The notes under the pieces: model-generated
The model's input: only the letters and a program-made list of their open reading frames with translations
Database searches by the model: none
Told to the model about the DNA's origin: nothing
Assembly: GCF_000733925.1 (NCBI RefSeq)
Contig: NZ_JPOO01000001.1
Coordinates: 124,001 to 188,000 of the forward strand
Length of the DNA: 64,000 bases
Reading direction: 5' to 3'
From: Arenibacter algicola
GTDB lineage: Bacteria; Bacteroidota; Bacteroidia; Flavobacteriales; Flavobacteriaceae
Shown here: one piece after another, positions 26,884 to 36,680 of the stretch
Layout: each line of letters starts with the position of its first letter
Position numbering within the stretch: position 1 is the first letter of the stretch
Program-made: the position numbers and the translations under genes

Positions 26884-27108
26884 TTCGTGAGCAATTAAAT
26901 GATTTGAGTATTATTTAGAATAATGTAAGGTGCTTTATTTCTTGGAAAAAAATAACCTCCTAAAGCTAACGTCCGAAAATAAGATGTAATTTCTTTCAAT
27001 TCAACTAAAAATTACACATTTAGCAATACTTTTTTTGCCAATTCCTTATCCGTATAAAAAAAGATGTATATTTAAAATCTCAATTGTGTCTTTTGTTATT
27101 TATTTTTT

Positions 27109-27975
27109 ATGAAATTACACCTTCTTAATAGGGCCAGTTTACAGAACAGTTCCTTTACAGTAACACATAACAAGTATTCCCATTTTTTAAAAATTTGGCA
27201 TTACCACCCGGAATTGGAATTGGTTTACATTGCCGAAAGTACAGGGACCCGCTTTATTGGGGATGGAATTGAGAAATTCTCCGAAGGGGATCTCGTTTTA
27301 ATCGGTAAAAACCTTCCACATATGTGGCTCAATGACGAGGTTTATTTTGAGGCTGATTCGGGCCTGATCTCGGAGGCAATTGCCATACATTTTAAGGAAG
27401 ATTTTTTAGGGTTGGAATTTCTAAATGCCATAGAAATGAAACCAATACTTCAATTGATCAAAAGGGCTGCCCAAGGAATTAAATTTTCCAATATTGAGGC
27501 TAAGCTTATTGAAAAAATTAAGAAACTTCATAGCCACGAACCTTTTGACAAAACTATAAAGCTTATAGAAATTTTGCACAAATTGGCAAATCATGAAGAG
27601 TATCAGTTATTGTCAAGTCCAGGATTTCTAAATTCCTTTAACAAGACGGATAATAAAGGTTTGGACGAAATTTATGAGTTTGTCTTTAAAAATTTCAATC
27701 AACCTATCGGCTCCAAAGATGTGGCGGAGATAGCCAAAATGAACCCTTCTGCCTTTAGTAGGTTTTTTAAACGTATCCACAGAAAGACATTTACCCGTTA
27801 TTTAAATGAGATTCGAATTGGATATGCCTGTAAATTATTGATAGAGAATAAGAATAACATTACGCCGGTCTGCTATGAATCCGGGTTTAATAACATCTCA
27901 AATTTTAACAGACATTTTAAGTCCATAACTGGGATGTCGCCCTCCGATTATATTAAACTTCATACTCAAAATTGA
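27109..27975 (+). CDS. AraC-family transcriptional regulator (cupin sensor)
   Basis: 288 residues with an N-terminal cupin (KIWHYHPELELVYIAESTG, GDLVLIGKNLPHMWLND) and a C-terminal AraC DNA-binding domain (IGSKDVAEIAKMNPSAFSRF, TPVCYESGFNNISNFNRHF, FKSITGMSPSDYIKL). It lies 103 bases before the 17-gene fucose locus on the same strand and diverges from the ECF sigma gene. It is the best local candidate for control of the fucose genes, with a sugar or pathway intermediate as ligand (inference). Confidence 0.93.
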   Translation: MKLHLLNRASLQNSSFTVTHNKYSHFLKIWHYHPELELVYIAESTGTRFIGDGIEKFSEGDLVLIGKNLPHMWLNDEVYFEADSGLISEAIAIHFKEDFLGLEFLNAIEMKPILQLIKRAAQGIKFSNIEAKLIEKIKKLHSHEPFDKTIKLIEILHKLANHEEYQLLSSPGFLNSFNKTDNKGLDEIYEFVFKNFNQPIGSKDVAEIAKMNPSAFSRFFKRIHRKTFTRYLNEIRIGYACKLLIENKNNITPVCYESGFNNISNFNRHFKSITGMSPSDYIKLHTQN

Positions 27976-28049
27976 CAAAAACTTTATTATTAGCAAAAAA
28001 AGTATTTAAAATGGTGCTTCTTGTGGTTGTTAGAGAAAAGGTTTGCTGT

Positions 28050-28057
28050 TAGTTTTG
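28050..28057 (+). promoter_or_regulatory. Candidate Bacteroidota -7 element before the fucose gene run
   Basis: TAGTTTTG matches the TAnnTTTG -7 consensus of the Bacteroidota housekeeping sigma factor and lies 21 bases before the start codon of the fuconate dehydratase gene. No good TTTG element is seen at the right distance upstream. A short match of this kind can arise by chance. Confidence 0.3.
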
Positions 28058-28078
28058 TTTGGATTAATATTATAAATA

Positions 28079-29401
28079 ATGAACAACAAAATTATAATTA
28101 CGGATGTTCTGGTAAAAGACGTCCGATTTCCTACCAGTAAGTCACTGGATGGATCAGATGCAATGAATCCGGATCCCGACTATTCCGCGGCCTATGTAAT
28201 ACTAAAAACCGACCATCCGGACGGACTGGAAGGGCACGGATTAACCTTTACCATTGGTAGGGGAAATGAATTATGTGCAGCGGCCATCCATTCATTGGCG
28301 CCCTTGGTGAAAGGAAAATCTTTGGAGAGTTTTACGGCAAATATGGGAGCATTTTGGAAGATGATCACCGGGGACAGTCAACTGCGTTGGTTGGGTCCTG
28401 AAAAAGGTGTCATCCATTTGGCTACAGGTGCTGTGGTCAACGCCGTTTGGGATCTTTATGCCAAAGTGGAAAAGAAACCTTTGTGGAAACTATTGGCGGA
28501 CATGACACCTGAAGAATTGATTTCCTGTATAGATTTTACTTACATAACGGATGCCATTACCCCTGTAGAAGCTTTGGAACTTCTTAAAGGCAAGGCGGCC
28601 TCCAAGCAGGAACGAATAGATAATCTTTTGAAGGATGGATATCCTGCATATACCACATCTGCCGGATGGCTTGGTTATTCGGATGAAAAAATGAGGAGAC
28701 TTTGCAAAGAAGCCAAGGCCTCTGGTTTTAAGCATATGAAAATTAAAGTAGGGTCAGATTTAAACGATGATATGCGGCGTGCGGCAATAATCCGTGAAGA
28801 GATCGGTACCGACTTAAAACTCATGATGGATGCCAACCAGAAATGGGATGTGGATGAGGCCATTGCCAATATGGCGGAGCTTAAAAAGTTTGATCCATGG
28901 TGGATCGAGGAGCCAACCAGTCCTGACGATATTTTGGGCCATGCTAAAATAGCAAAAGCCGTTCATCCCATAAAAGTGGCTACGGGAGAACACTGTCAGA
29001 ACAGGGTTGTATTTAAGCAATTAATGCAGGCCGATGCCATTGGTATATGTCAGATAGATAGCTGCAGGGTAGGAGGGGTAAATGAAATATTGGCCATCCT
29101 TTTAATGGCTGCAAAATTCAATATTCCTGTTTGTCCACATGCCGGGGGAGTTGGACTCTGTGAATATGTGCAACATCTGTCCATGATAGATTATATTGCC
29201 ATTAGTGGCTCTTTGGAGAATAGAATAATAGAGTATGTGGATCATTTGCACGAACATTTTTACGACCCAGTGGTAATAAAAAATGGGGCATATATGCCAC
29301 CGTCCATGGCCGGTTACAGCATAACTATGAAAGAGCAATCTTTAGAGGACTATAGCTTTCCGGATGGTGTAATTTGGAAGGATGAAGTAATGGCCAAATA
29401 A
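28079..29401 (+). CDS. L-fuconate dehydratase (enolase superfamily)
   Basis: 440 residues, the usual length. It belongs to the mandelate-racemase branch of the enolase superfamily. The barrel shows MKIKVG (Lys221, Lys223), the Mg ligands in LMMDANQKWD and WWIEEPTSPDD, the third ligand in KVATGEHCQNR, and CPHAGGVGLCEYVQH. Together with the N-terminal DVRFPTSKSLDGSDAMNPDP this is the L-fuconate dehydratase (EC 4.2.1.68; human ENOSF1-like) pattern. It converts L-fuconate to 2-keto-3-deoxy-L-fuconate in the cytoplasm. It is the first gene of the plus-strand fucose run and is followed by an SDR dehydrogenase after 48 bases. Confidence 0.92.
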   Translation: MNNKIIITDVLVKDVRFPTSKSLDGSDAMNPDPDYSAAYVILKTDHPDGLEGHGLTFTIGRGNELCAAAIHSLAPLVKGKSLESFTANMGAFWKMITGDSQLRWLGPEKGVIHLATGAVVNAVWDLYAKVEKKPLWKLLADMTPEELISCIDFTYITDAITPVEALELLKGKAASKQERIDNLLKDGYPAYTTSAGWLGYSDEKMRRLCKEAKASGFKHMKIKVGSDLNDDMRRAAIIREEIGTDLKLMMDANQKWDVDEAIANMAELKKFDPWWIEEPTSPDDILGHAKIAKAVHPIKVATGEHCQNRVVFKQLMQADAIGICQIDSCRVGGVNEILAILLMAAKFNIPVCPHAGGVGLCEYVQHLSMIDYIAISGSLENRIIEYVDHLHEHFYDPVVIKNGAYMPPSMAGYSITMKEQSLEDYSFPDGVIWKDEVMAK

Positions 29402-29449
29402 TAGGGAAAAAGTATAATACTTAATAAGATAAATAACCTAAAGAATAAT

Positions 29450-30226
29450 ATGTCACTTTTTAGTCTAGAAAACAAAACAGCGGTTGTTACCGGTGGTGCC
29501 AGTGGTATTGGTGAAGCTATTTCCAAGGCATTTGCAGGCCAAGGTGCCCATGTGCACATCTTGGAATTTAATGCGGAAAATGGAGAACGTGTTGTTGGGG
29601 AAATAGAAGCCAAGGGCGGAAAGGCCAATTTTCACGCTTGTGATGTTTCCAATAACGCTCAGGTAGCCGAAATAATCTCCGCTATTGGTGCCAAGAATTA
29701 TATCAATATTTTGGTAAACAATGCCGGGATAGCCCATGTGGGAAATTTAGAAGGTACTGCCGTAGACGATTTGGATCGTATTTACAATGTAAATGTCAAA
29801 GGGGTCTATAACTGTATGCATGCCGTTATATCCAAGATGAAGGAGAAAGGTGGGGTAATTTTAAATATGGCATCCATTGCTTCCTCTGTAGGTATTTCGG
29901 ACAGATTTGCCTACTCCATGTCCAAGGGGGCGGTGCTTACTATGAGCTATTCTGTAGCAAAGGATTATTTGGATGAGGGTATTCGTTGCAATACTATTTC
30001 TCCTGCCAGGATTCATACACCTTTTGTTGACGGATTTATTAATAAAAACTACCCTGGTAAGGAAGCGGAAATGTTCGAGAAATTATCCAAATCCCAACCA
30101 ATTGGCAGGATGGGCAAACCCGAGGAAGTGGCAAACTTGGCAGTTTATCTCTGTTCGGACGAGGCTTCCTTTATAACTGGAACCGATTTCCCAATTGATG
30201 GAGGGTATATTAAATTAAACGGATAG
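29450..30226 (+). CDS. SDR oxidoreductase, probable 2-keto-3-deoxy-L-fuconate dehydrogenase
   Basis: 258 residues, classical short-chain dehydrogenase. It has TGGASGIGEAI (cofactor binding), NNAGIAHVG, a catalytic Ser in NMASIASS, Tyr155 and Lys159 in YSMSK, and a C-terminal TGTDFPIDGGYIKLNG. Its place directly after fuconate dehydratase suggests oxidation of 2-keto-3-deoxy-L-fuconate at C4 with NAD+, giving the 2,4-diketo acid that the FAH-family protein at 36681-37541 would cleave. The assignment over L-fucose dehydrogenase is by position and by comparison with the second SDR at 48644. The exact substrate is inferred. Confidence 0.85.
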   Translation: MSLFSLENKTAVVTGGASGIGEAISKAFAGQGAHVHILEFNAENGERVVGEIEAKGGKANFHACDVSNNAQVAEIISAIGAKNYINILVNNAGIAHVGNLEGTAVDDLDRIYNVNVKGVYNCMHAVISKMKEKGGVILNMASIASSVGISDRFAYSMSKGAVLTMSYSVAKDYLDEGIRCNTISPARIHTPFVDGFINKNYPGKEAEMFEKLSKSQPIGRMGKPEEVANLAVYLCSDEASFITGTDFPIDGGYIKLNG

Positions 30227-30260
30227 GTTTAAACAGAAAATCTGCTAATGGGCCGATTTG

Positions 30261-30303
30261 AAAATGGAGCTGGATATCAATTTTGATGTTCCAGCTCCAT
30301 TTT
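30261..30303 (+). terminator. Strong hairpin between the catabolic pair and the first fucosidase gene
   Basis: A perfect 14-bp stem, AAAATGGAGCTGGA (30261-30274) and TCCAGCTCCATTTT (30290-30303), with a 15-nt loop. The T tract is short, so it may terminate only partly, lowering expression of the downstream secreted enzymes relative to the two catabolic genes. A small GC hairpin (GCTCC 30319-30323 / GGAGC 30330-30334) follows. Confidence 0.6.
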
Positions 30304-30366
30304 AAGAAACTAGAAACCGCTCCCCTCGCGGAGCAAATAGGAATTTTATATAAACAAATACTTTTA

Positions 30367-32610
30367 ATGATCAAATTATTTCAATACCTAGCTCTGATAG
30401 CTCTTTTGGCGGCCTGTTCCCAAAAACGGGAGCCAAATGCCTTGGTGATGCCCGTTTCCAATACTATTGAAGTCCAAGATGCGGACAGTAACGATTCTAT
30501 TTTGCTTAAGGCGGCGCATGTGGTGCCAACAGCTAACCAATACGAGGCACTGCAAAACGAGTTTATAGCTTTCATTCATTTTGGCCCCAATACCTTTACC
30601 AGAATGGAGTGGGGAAATGGAATGGAAGATCCTAAAGTATTCGACCTGCAGAATTTGGATACGGATCAATGGTGCAAGGCTATGAAGGATGCCGGAATGA
30701 AAATGGTAATTTTTACCGCCAAGCATCACGATGGTTTTGTACTGTGGCAGAGCCGCTATACAGATCATGGGATAATGTCCTCACCATTTAAGGAAGGAAA
30801 AGGGGATGTCCTTAAGGAATTGTCCGAATCCTGTAAAAAATATGGTCTAAAATTAGGGGTGTACCTATCCCCGGCAGATCTTTTCCAAATTGAAAACAAG
30901 GAGGGGCTTTATGGAAATTTAAGTGAGTATACGGAAAGAACCATTCCGCGGCAGGTGGAAGGCCGACCATTTGAAAACAAAACAACATTCACTTTTAAGG
31001 TGGACGACTACAATGAATATTTTTTAAACCAACTCTTCGAGCTGCTTACCGAATACGGACCCATACATGAAGTTTGGTTTGATGGCGCCCATCCTAAAAG
31101 AAAAGGTGGTCAGACCTACAACTATTTGGCCTGGAAGGAATTGATAAGGGCTTTGGCTCCCAAGACAGTTATTTTCGGGAAAGAGGATATTCGTTGGTGC
31201 GGTAACGAAGCTGGCAAAACCAGGGATACGGAATGGAATGTAATTCCATATCAGGAAGACCCCGATCAAATGAACAGCTTTGCAGATTTGACCGATGAAT
31301 CCTTAGGAAATAGGGAGGACCTTTATAAGGGCAAATTCCTTCATTACCAACAGGCAGAAACCAATACTTCTATCCGTGAAGGCTGGTTTTATAGGGATGA
31401 TGAAGACCAGAAAGTACGCAGTACCGATGATGTATTCGATATATATGAAAGATCCGTAGGGGGGAATTCTACTTTCCTGCTCAACATTCCACCTAATAGG
31501 GATGGCAAATTTTCACCTACAGATGTGACCGTATTGGAAGAAGTTGGCCAAAGGATAAACGAAACTTATGGTTCTAATTTGCTTTCCGGGGCCCAGGGGC
31601 CTAAGGCAGTGCTAGATAATGACCTGGCAAGTTTTGAACTTTTGGGCCTGGGAGCCCAAGAGGTGGTTATTGAAACCAATGTTCCTATCACTATAAACAG
31701 GTTGGCAATTCAGGAAGCCATAAACACTCATGGTGAACGTGTGGAAAAACATGCCTTGGATGCTTGGGTGGACAATGGCTGGAAGGAAATTGCTGCAGCT
31801 ACCAATATTGGTTATAAACGAATTTTACGTTTCCCTGAAGTTACTACCCAAAAATTGCGCATTAGAATCCTCGAGTCCCGTTTTTATCCTGCTATTGCAA
31901 GCATATCCGCCCATTATTATAAGGCAAGGCCGCCACAGCTTAGTATAGAAAGATCGGTAGAGGGGGCGGTAACCATTTCCCCCAAAAAGGACAGCTTTGG
32001 TTGGAAACCGCACGGGGAAGATGTTGCCGGAAATATAAATACTGGTTACAATATTCGTTATTCTACTGATGGTAGCGAACCAACTACAGCCTCAGAAATT
32101 TATCAGCAGCCCTTTATTATTCCATCGGGAGAGGTAAAGGCGGTAGCAGAAGTAAATGGAAAATTGGGGAGCGTTGCTTCGGAGCTTTTCGGAATTGTAA
32201 AAAAGGATTGGAAAGCTGCAGGAGAGGATAGTTTTGAAGGGGAACATACTGCCATTAACGCCTTTGATGGCGATCCCGAAACCTACTGGAGCTCTTCTGA
32301 TAAATCTAGAAAAAACTATATCAATGTTGACCTCGGAAAGGAATATGCCATCACGGGATTCACTTACACTCCCCAAACTTCTTCTTCCGAAGGGATGATT
32401 GAAAAGGGTGTGGTTAGGATAAGTGCAGATGGAAAATCCTGGGAAAATGTTGAGGATTTCCAATTCGGAAACCTTATAAACGACCCAACCACCAGAACCC
32501 ATATGTTCAAGTCCAAGATCAATGCCAGATATATCGGAATTGAATCTAAAGTTATTGCCGGAAATGGCAAAACTGCGGCCATTGCGGAATTAGATTTTTT
32601 ATTGGATTAA
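30367..32610 (+). CDS. GH29 alpha-L-fucosidase lipoprotein with C-terminal sugar-binding domains
   Basis: 747 residues from ATG 30367, giving MIKLFQYLALIALLAAC, a lipobox; the frame extends upstream through the hairpins but without a plausible start. The GH29 barrel (~45-390) has FIHFGPNTFTRMEWG, MVIFTAKHHDGFVLW and the nucleophile Asp239 in EVWFDGAHP. Downstream are a beta-sandwich, a chitobiase/beta-hexosaminidase-type segment (IRYSTDGSEPTTASE) and an F5/8 type C (discoidin) domain from about residue 625 (AFDGDPETYWSSSD). It would release terminal alpha-L-fucose by retention in the periplasm or at the cell surface. It is the first of three GH29 catalytic domains in this block. Confidence 0.92.
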   Translation: MIKLFQYLALIALLAACSQKREPNALVMPVSNTIEVQDADSNDSILLKAAHVVPTANQYEALQNEFIAFIHFGPNTFTRMEWGNGMEDPKVFDLQNLDTDQWCKAMKDAGMKMVIFTAKHHDGFVLWQSRYTDHGIMSSPFKEGKGDVLKELSESCKKYGLKLGVYLSPADLFQIENKEGLYGNLSEYTERTIPRQVEGRPFENKTTFTFKVDDYNEYFLNQLFELLTEYGPIHEVWFDGAHPKRKGGQTYNYLAWKELIRALAPKTVIFGKEDIRWCGNEAGKTRDTEWNVIPYQEDPDQMNSFADLTDESLGNREDLYKGKFLHYQQAETNTSIREGWFYRDDEDQKVRSTDDVFDIYERSVGGNSTFLLNIPPNRDGKFSPTDVTVLEEVGQRINETYGSNLLSGAQGPKAVLDNDLASFELLGLGAQEVVIETNVPITINRLAIQEAINTHGERVEKHALDAWVDNGWKEIAAATNIGYKRILRFPEVTTQKLRIRILESRFYPAIASISAHYYKARPPQLSIERSVEGAVTISPKKDSFGWKPHGEDVAGNINTGYNIRYSTDGSEPTTASEIYQQPFIIPSGEVKAVAEVNGKLGSVASELFGIVKKDWKAAGEDSFEGEHTAINAFDGDPETYWSSSDKSRKNYINVDLGKEYAITGFTYTPQTSSSEGMIEKGVVRISADGKSWENVEDFQFGNLINDPTTRTHMFKSKINARYIGIESKVIAGNGKTAAIAELDFLLD

Positions 32611-32640
32611 TAATTTAGATAGGATTTCATAACAAAATTA

Positions 32641-34992
32641 ATGAAACAAAAAGCCCTTTATTATTTCGTATTTGCCCTATCCTTGATTGGTTGCTCGCCA
32701 ACGGTCTCGGATATTTATATAACTGCCGATAAGGAGGCCTATAAAAATGGAGAGCTGGTTTTTGTTTCTATTAATGAAGCAATGGGCGCTGTTGCCCAAC
32801 TGAGAAAAGAGAGCAACAAAAATACCCTGACCCTTCATCTTATGGAAGGGGAATATAGAATAAGCGCTCCCATTAGAATAACAGCAGAACTTGGCCCATT
32901 GAATCTTAAGGGGGAAGGTGATGGGAGGTCTGTAGTTAAGGGATCCAAATTGCTCAATCCCAAATGGGAAAAGTACAATGACCATATTTGGATGGCCCAA
33001 TTACAGAAAGAGGACAGTTTTGATCAACTCTTTGTTAACGGACAGAAACAAATATTGGCACGTTACCCCAATTACGATGAAAATGGAGGGCACTGGCAGG
33101 GTCACGCCGAGGATGCAATTGCTCCGGAAAGGGTAAAAACATGGTCCAACCCCAAAGGGGCTTTTGTGCATGCTATGCATAACGGGGAGTGGGGCGGATT
33201 TCACTATGTTTCCACAGGGGTAGATGAAAATGGGGAGCTTCAATTATCCGGAGGCTATCAGAATAATCGTCCCTCAAAAATGCATGCCAAATACCGTATG
33301 GTAGAAAATGTATTTGAAGAATTGGATGCACCTGGCGAGTGGTTTTTGGATGGGGACCATAAATTATTCTACTGGCCGGCCGAGGGGACGGATATTAACA
33401 ATGTCCTGGTAGAAGGGGTCCAACAAAAACATTTGCTGGAAATAGTGGGCTCTGAGGAAAATCCTGTTAGGGATATAGAAATAAGCGGAATACGATTTGA
33501 ACATGCCCAGCGTACGTTTATGGAAAAGTATGAGCAATTGCTAAGAAGTGATTGGACCATTTATAGAGGTGCGGCCCTTTTTCTTGAAGGGACACAAAAT
33601 GTGAAAATTAAAAACTGTGAACTGACCAATTTGGGGGGTAATGCTATTTTAGCAAGTAACTTTAATAGGGAGCTAAGCATTGCGGATAACCATATTCATG
33701 ATTGCGGGGCATCGGGGATCAGTTTTGTAGGTAGTCCCGAAGCGGTAAGGTCGCCTTCGTTTCAATATGAAGAATTTGTTCCTTTGGCGGAAATGGATAC
33801 AGTTCCCGGGCCTAAATCAAACAAATATCCCAGTAATTCCATCGCGGAGAACAATCTCATTTATCGTATCGGCAGGGTGGAAAAGCAAACGGCCGGGGTA
33901 CAGATCGCCATGGCCATGGATATTACGGTAAGTCACAACAGTATTTATGATGTTCCAAGGGCCGGGATCAATATCGGGGATGGCACATGGGGCGGACATA
34001 TAATTGAATATAATGATGTTTTTAATACCGTCCTGGAATCTGGAGATCATGGGGCCTTTAATTCTTGGGGAAGGGACAGGTTTTGGCATCCCAATCGCGA
34101 AACTTTGAATGAAATTGTGGCCGCCAACCCAGAAATGCCCAAATGGGATGCCATCCATACTACCGTAATAAGAAATAATAGGTTTCGTTGCGATCATGGA
34201 TGGGATATAGATCTGGACGATGGATCCTCCAATTACCACATTTATAACAATCTGTGTTTAAATGGTGGAATTAAATTGCGTGAAGGATTTTATCGCACCG
34301 TGGAAAATAACATTATGATAAATAATGGCTTCCATCCACATGTATGGTTCAAGAACAGTGGGGATGTTTTTAAGCACAATATCGTTTTCACCGAGCACAA
34401 GGATATAAGATTACAGGATTGGGGCAAGGAAGTGGATTATAACCTTTTTCCAGATGTGGAGACATTAACGACAACCCAAAAAAAAGGGGTGGATACTAAC
34501 AGCATTTTCGGTGATGCATTATTTGTGGATGCCAAATTAGGGAACTATACGGTAAAAGAGGAGTCGCCCGCCCTTAAAATAGGGTTTAAAAACATTGCTA
34601 TGGATAGTTTTGGGGTTACCGATACCAAGCTAAAGTCCTTGGCCAAAACCCCTACCATTCCCACTATGTTTTTTGGTGATAGCAGTGAAAAGGATGCAGT
34701 GGTAGATTGGTTGGGTGCACAAATAAAAAGTATTGCCACTATGGCCGAGAGGTCGGCTTCCGGTCTCAACAAGACAGCGGGTGCCCTAATATTGGCCATA
34801 GACCCACAGACTGTTATAGGAATTTCCCCGCTTCAGGTAGGGGACGTTATAATATCTGCCGAAGGCGATGAAATAAATACAGTAGCCGATTTAATGAAAA
34901 CCTACCAAAATAATAATTGGAAAGGGAAATTGAATCTAATTATATTTAGGAATCAAAAAGAAAAGCAGATATCATTGACAACTAAAAAATAA
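32641..34992 (+). CDS. GH141-like right-handed beta-helix glycosidase lipoprotein with C-terminal PDZ-like domain
   Basis: 783 residues, lipoprotein signal MKQKALYYFVFALSLIGC. The middle (~240-600) has the Asn-rich rungs of a right-handed parallel beta-helix (NVKIKNCELTNLGGNAI, LSIADNHIHDCGASGIS, HIIEYNDVFNTVLESGDHG). The N-terminal part has DQLFVNGQKQILARYPN, which I associate with GH141 (family with alpha-L-fucosidase activity). The last ~75 residues (GISPLQVGDVIISAEGDEIN, LNLIIFRNQKEKQISL) look like a PDZ domain. Polysaccharide lyase or epimerase activity cannot be excluded. It follows the GH29 gene by 30 bases and precedes a sulfatase by 12. Confidence 0.78.
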   Translation: MKQKALYYFVFALSLIGCSPTVSDIYITADKEAYKNGELVFVSINEAMGAVAQLRKESNKNTLTLHLMEGEYRISAPIRITAELGPLNLKGEGDGRSVVKGSKLLNPKWEKYNDHIWMAQLQKEDSFDQLFVNGQKQILARYPNYDENGGHWQGHAEDAIAPERVKTWSNPKGAFVHAMHNGEWGGFHYVSTGVDENGELQLSGGYQNNRPSKMHAKYRMVENVFEELDAPGEWFLDGDHKLFYWPAEGTDINNVLVEGVQQKHLLEIVGSEENPVRDIEISGIRFEHAQRTFMEKYEQLLRSDWTIYRGAALFLEGTQNVKIKNCELTNLGGNAILASNFNRELSIADNHIHDCGASGISFVGSPEAVRSPSFQYEEFVPLAEMDTVPGPKSNKYPSNSIAENNLIYRIGRVEKQTAGVQIAMAMDITVSHNSIYDVPRAGINIGDGTWGGHIIEYNDVFNTVLESGDHGAFNSWGRDRFWHPNRETLNEIVAANPEMPKWDAIHTTVIRNNRFRCDHGWDIDLDDGSSNYHIYNNLCLNGGIKLREGFYRTVENNIMINNGFHPHVWFKNSGDVFKHNIVFTEHKDIRLQDWGKEVDYNLFPDVETLTTTQKKGVDTNSIFGDALFVDAKLGNYTVKEESPALKIGFKNIAMDSFGVTDTKLKSLAKTPTIPTMFFGDSSEKDAVVDWLGAQIKSIATMAERSASGLNKTAGALILAIDPQTVIGISPLQVGDVIISAEGDEINTVADLMKTYQNNNWKGKLNLIIFRNQKEKQISLTTKK

Positions 34993-35004
34993 TGAAATAG
35001 AATT

Positions 35005-36588
35005 ATGAAGGGTTGGTATAAGTATTTTATTGTAGCAGTATTGATAGGTGGAACCATTTATGGCATTAATGTTAAAACAACCACTATTGAGGAAAAGCGT
35101 CCGAATATTATTTATGTTTTGGCCGATGATCTAGGTTATGGTGATATAGCCATCTATAACCCTGAAGGTAAAATAAAAACGCCCAATCTGGATGCTATGG
35201 GATCCGCAGGAATGATTTTTACGGATGCCCATACCTCCTCTGCCGTTTGTACCCCTACACGATACGGAATTATTACCGGAAGGTATAATTGGAGAAGTCC
35301 ATTAAAAAGTTCGGTGCTTACCGGAAATTCCAAGGCGTTGATTCCTGAAAATAGAACTACTGTGGCCTCCTTACTTAAAAGAGAGGGTTACGAAACCGCA
35401 TTCATTGGCAAATGGCATTTGGGTTGGGACTGGGCACTTAAAAATCCCGGTTTGGAATTAGGTGAAGGTTGGAATCCAGAGGATTTTGATAATATAGATT
35501 TCTCCAAAGAAGTTAAGAATTCACCCAATACCCTTGGGTTTAAATACTCCTACGGGCATTGCGGCTCATTGGATATGGCGCCATATGTGTACGTAGAAAA
35601 CGGTATGCCGACCATGGTTCCGGATACCGTTACCGAAAGTAAGACCAAATATGGTTGGTGGCGCAAGGGGCCTACCGCCCGGGATTTTGATTTTGACGAT
35701 GTTACCCCTAACTTTTTTAGAAAATCCTTCGGTTACATCAAAGAAAAGGCAAAGGGGAAATCTCCATTCTTTTTGTATTTGGCCTTGCCTTCGCCCCATA
35801 CCCCCATTTTACCGACCGAGGAATGGAAAGGGAAAAGTGATCTAAACCCTTACGGGGATTTCATGATGATGATAGATGCGTATATGGGACAATTGACGGA
35901 GGTGATAAGGCAAGCGGGAATTGAAGATAATACCATGGTGATCTTTACAAGCGATAATGGTTGTTCCCCAGCTGCCAAGATCGATGAAATGTTGGCTAAA
36001 GGGCATAGTCCCAACGGAATTTTAAGAGGCCATAAGGCAGATATTTTTGAAGGAGGACATAGAGTACCTTTTATTGTGAAATGGCCCAACAAAATTAAGC
36101 CTGCTTCCAAATCGGATAAGACTATTTGCACAACAGATTTGTTGGCTACCTGTGCAGATATAGTTGGTGTTGATTTGGCAGATGATGAAGGGGAGGATAG
36201 CTTTTCTTTTTTACCGCTGTTGACCAACCCTGCGTCCAAGGACTATCTTAGGGAGGCAACGGTACATCATTCCATCAACGGGAGTTTTGCCATAAGAAAG
36301 GATAATTGGAAAATGATTTTTTGTCCAGGATCGGGCGGTTGGAGCAATCCCAAACCCAATTCGGAAGGGATAGGGGATCTCCCTAAATTTCAGTTGTACG
36401 ACCTAAGTAAGGATCCCAAAGAGGAGAATAATGTTTACGGCCAGTTTCATGAAGTGGAAAGTGCCCTTACCAGACTAATGGTCAGCTATATTGAAAATGG
36501 GACAAGTAGGGTAGGCGAAAAGCAAAAGAACGATCCTGAAGGATACGGCAGTAAGGAATGGAAGCAGTTGGGCGTATTTTACAATTGA
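35005..36588 (+). CDS. Exported sulfatase, S1 family (CTPTR)
   Basis: 527 residues with an N-terminal hydrophobic segment (YFIVAVLIGGTIYGI). The alkaline-phosphatase-like fold shows the metal motif NIIYVLADDLGYGD, the formylglycine site Cys82 in AVCTPTRYGIITGR, the GKWHLGWDW signature and FTSDNGCSPAAK with the second metal site. Cys-type S1 sulfatases need conversion of this Cys to formylglycine by a maturase encoded elsewhere. It would remove sulfate esters from fucan oligosaccharides in the periplasm. The specific sulfate position cannot be told from sequence. One of three sulfatases in the window; it precedes the FAH hydrolase gene after 92 bases. Confidence 0.93.
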   Translation: MKGWYKYFIVAVLIGGTIYGINVKTTTIEEKRPNIIYVLADDLGYGDIAIYNPEGKIKTPNLDAMGSAGMIFTDAHTSSAVCTPTRYGIITGRYNWRSPLKSSVLTGNSKALIPENRTTVASLLKREGYETAFIGKWHLGWDWALKNPGLELGEGWNPEDFDNIDFSKEVKNSPNTLGFKYSYGHCGSLDMAPYVYVENGMPTMVPDTVTESKTKYGWWRKGPTARDFDFDDVTPNFFRKSFGYIKEKAKGKSPFFLYLALPSPHTPILPTEEWKGKSDLNPYGDFMMMIDAYMGQLTEVIRQAGIEDNTMVIFTSDNGCSPAAKIDEMLAKGHSPNGILRGHKADIFEGGHRVPFIVKWPNKIKPASKSDKTICTTDLLATCADIVGVDLADDEGEDSFSFLPLLTNPASKDYLREATVHHSINGSFAIRKDNWKMIFCPGSGGWSNPKPNSEGIGDLPKFQLYDLSKDPKEENNVYGQFHEVESALTRLMVSYIENGTSRVGEKQKNDPEGYGSKEWKQLGVFYN

Positions 36589-36680
36589 TTTGAAAATTTG
36601 ATATTTTTTTAATTTGAGCCTTTAGTTTTAGAGACCAGAAACAATAATTATATAAATAGTAATTCAATAAATAGAAACAA

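Noticed and set aside
30283..30366. N-terminal extension of the first GH29 protein
   Set aside because: It is the read-through of terminator-like hairpins; the lipoprotein signal begins at 30367.
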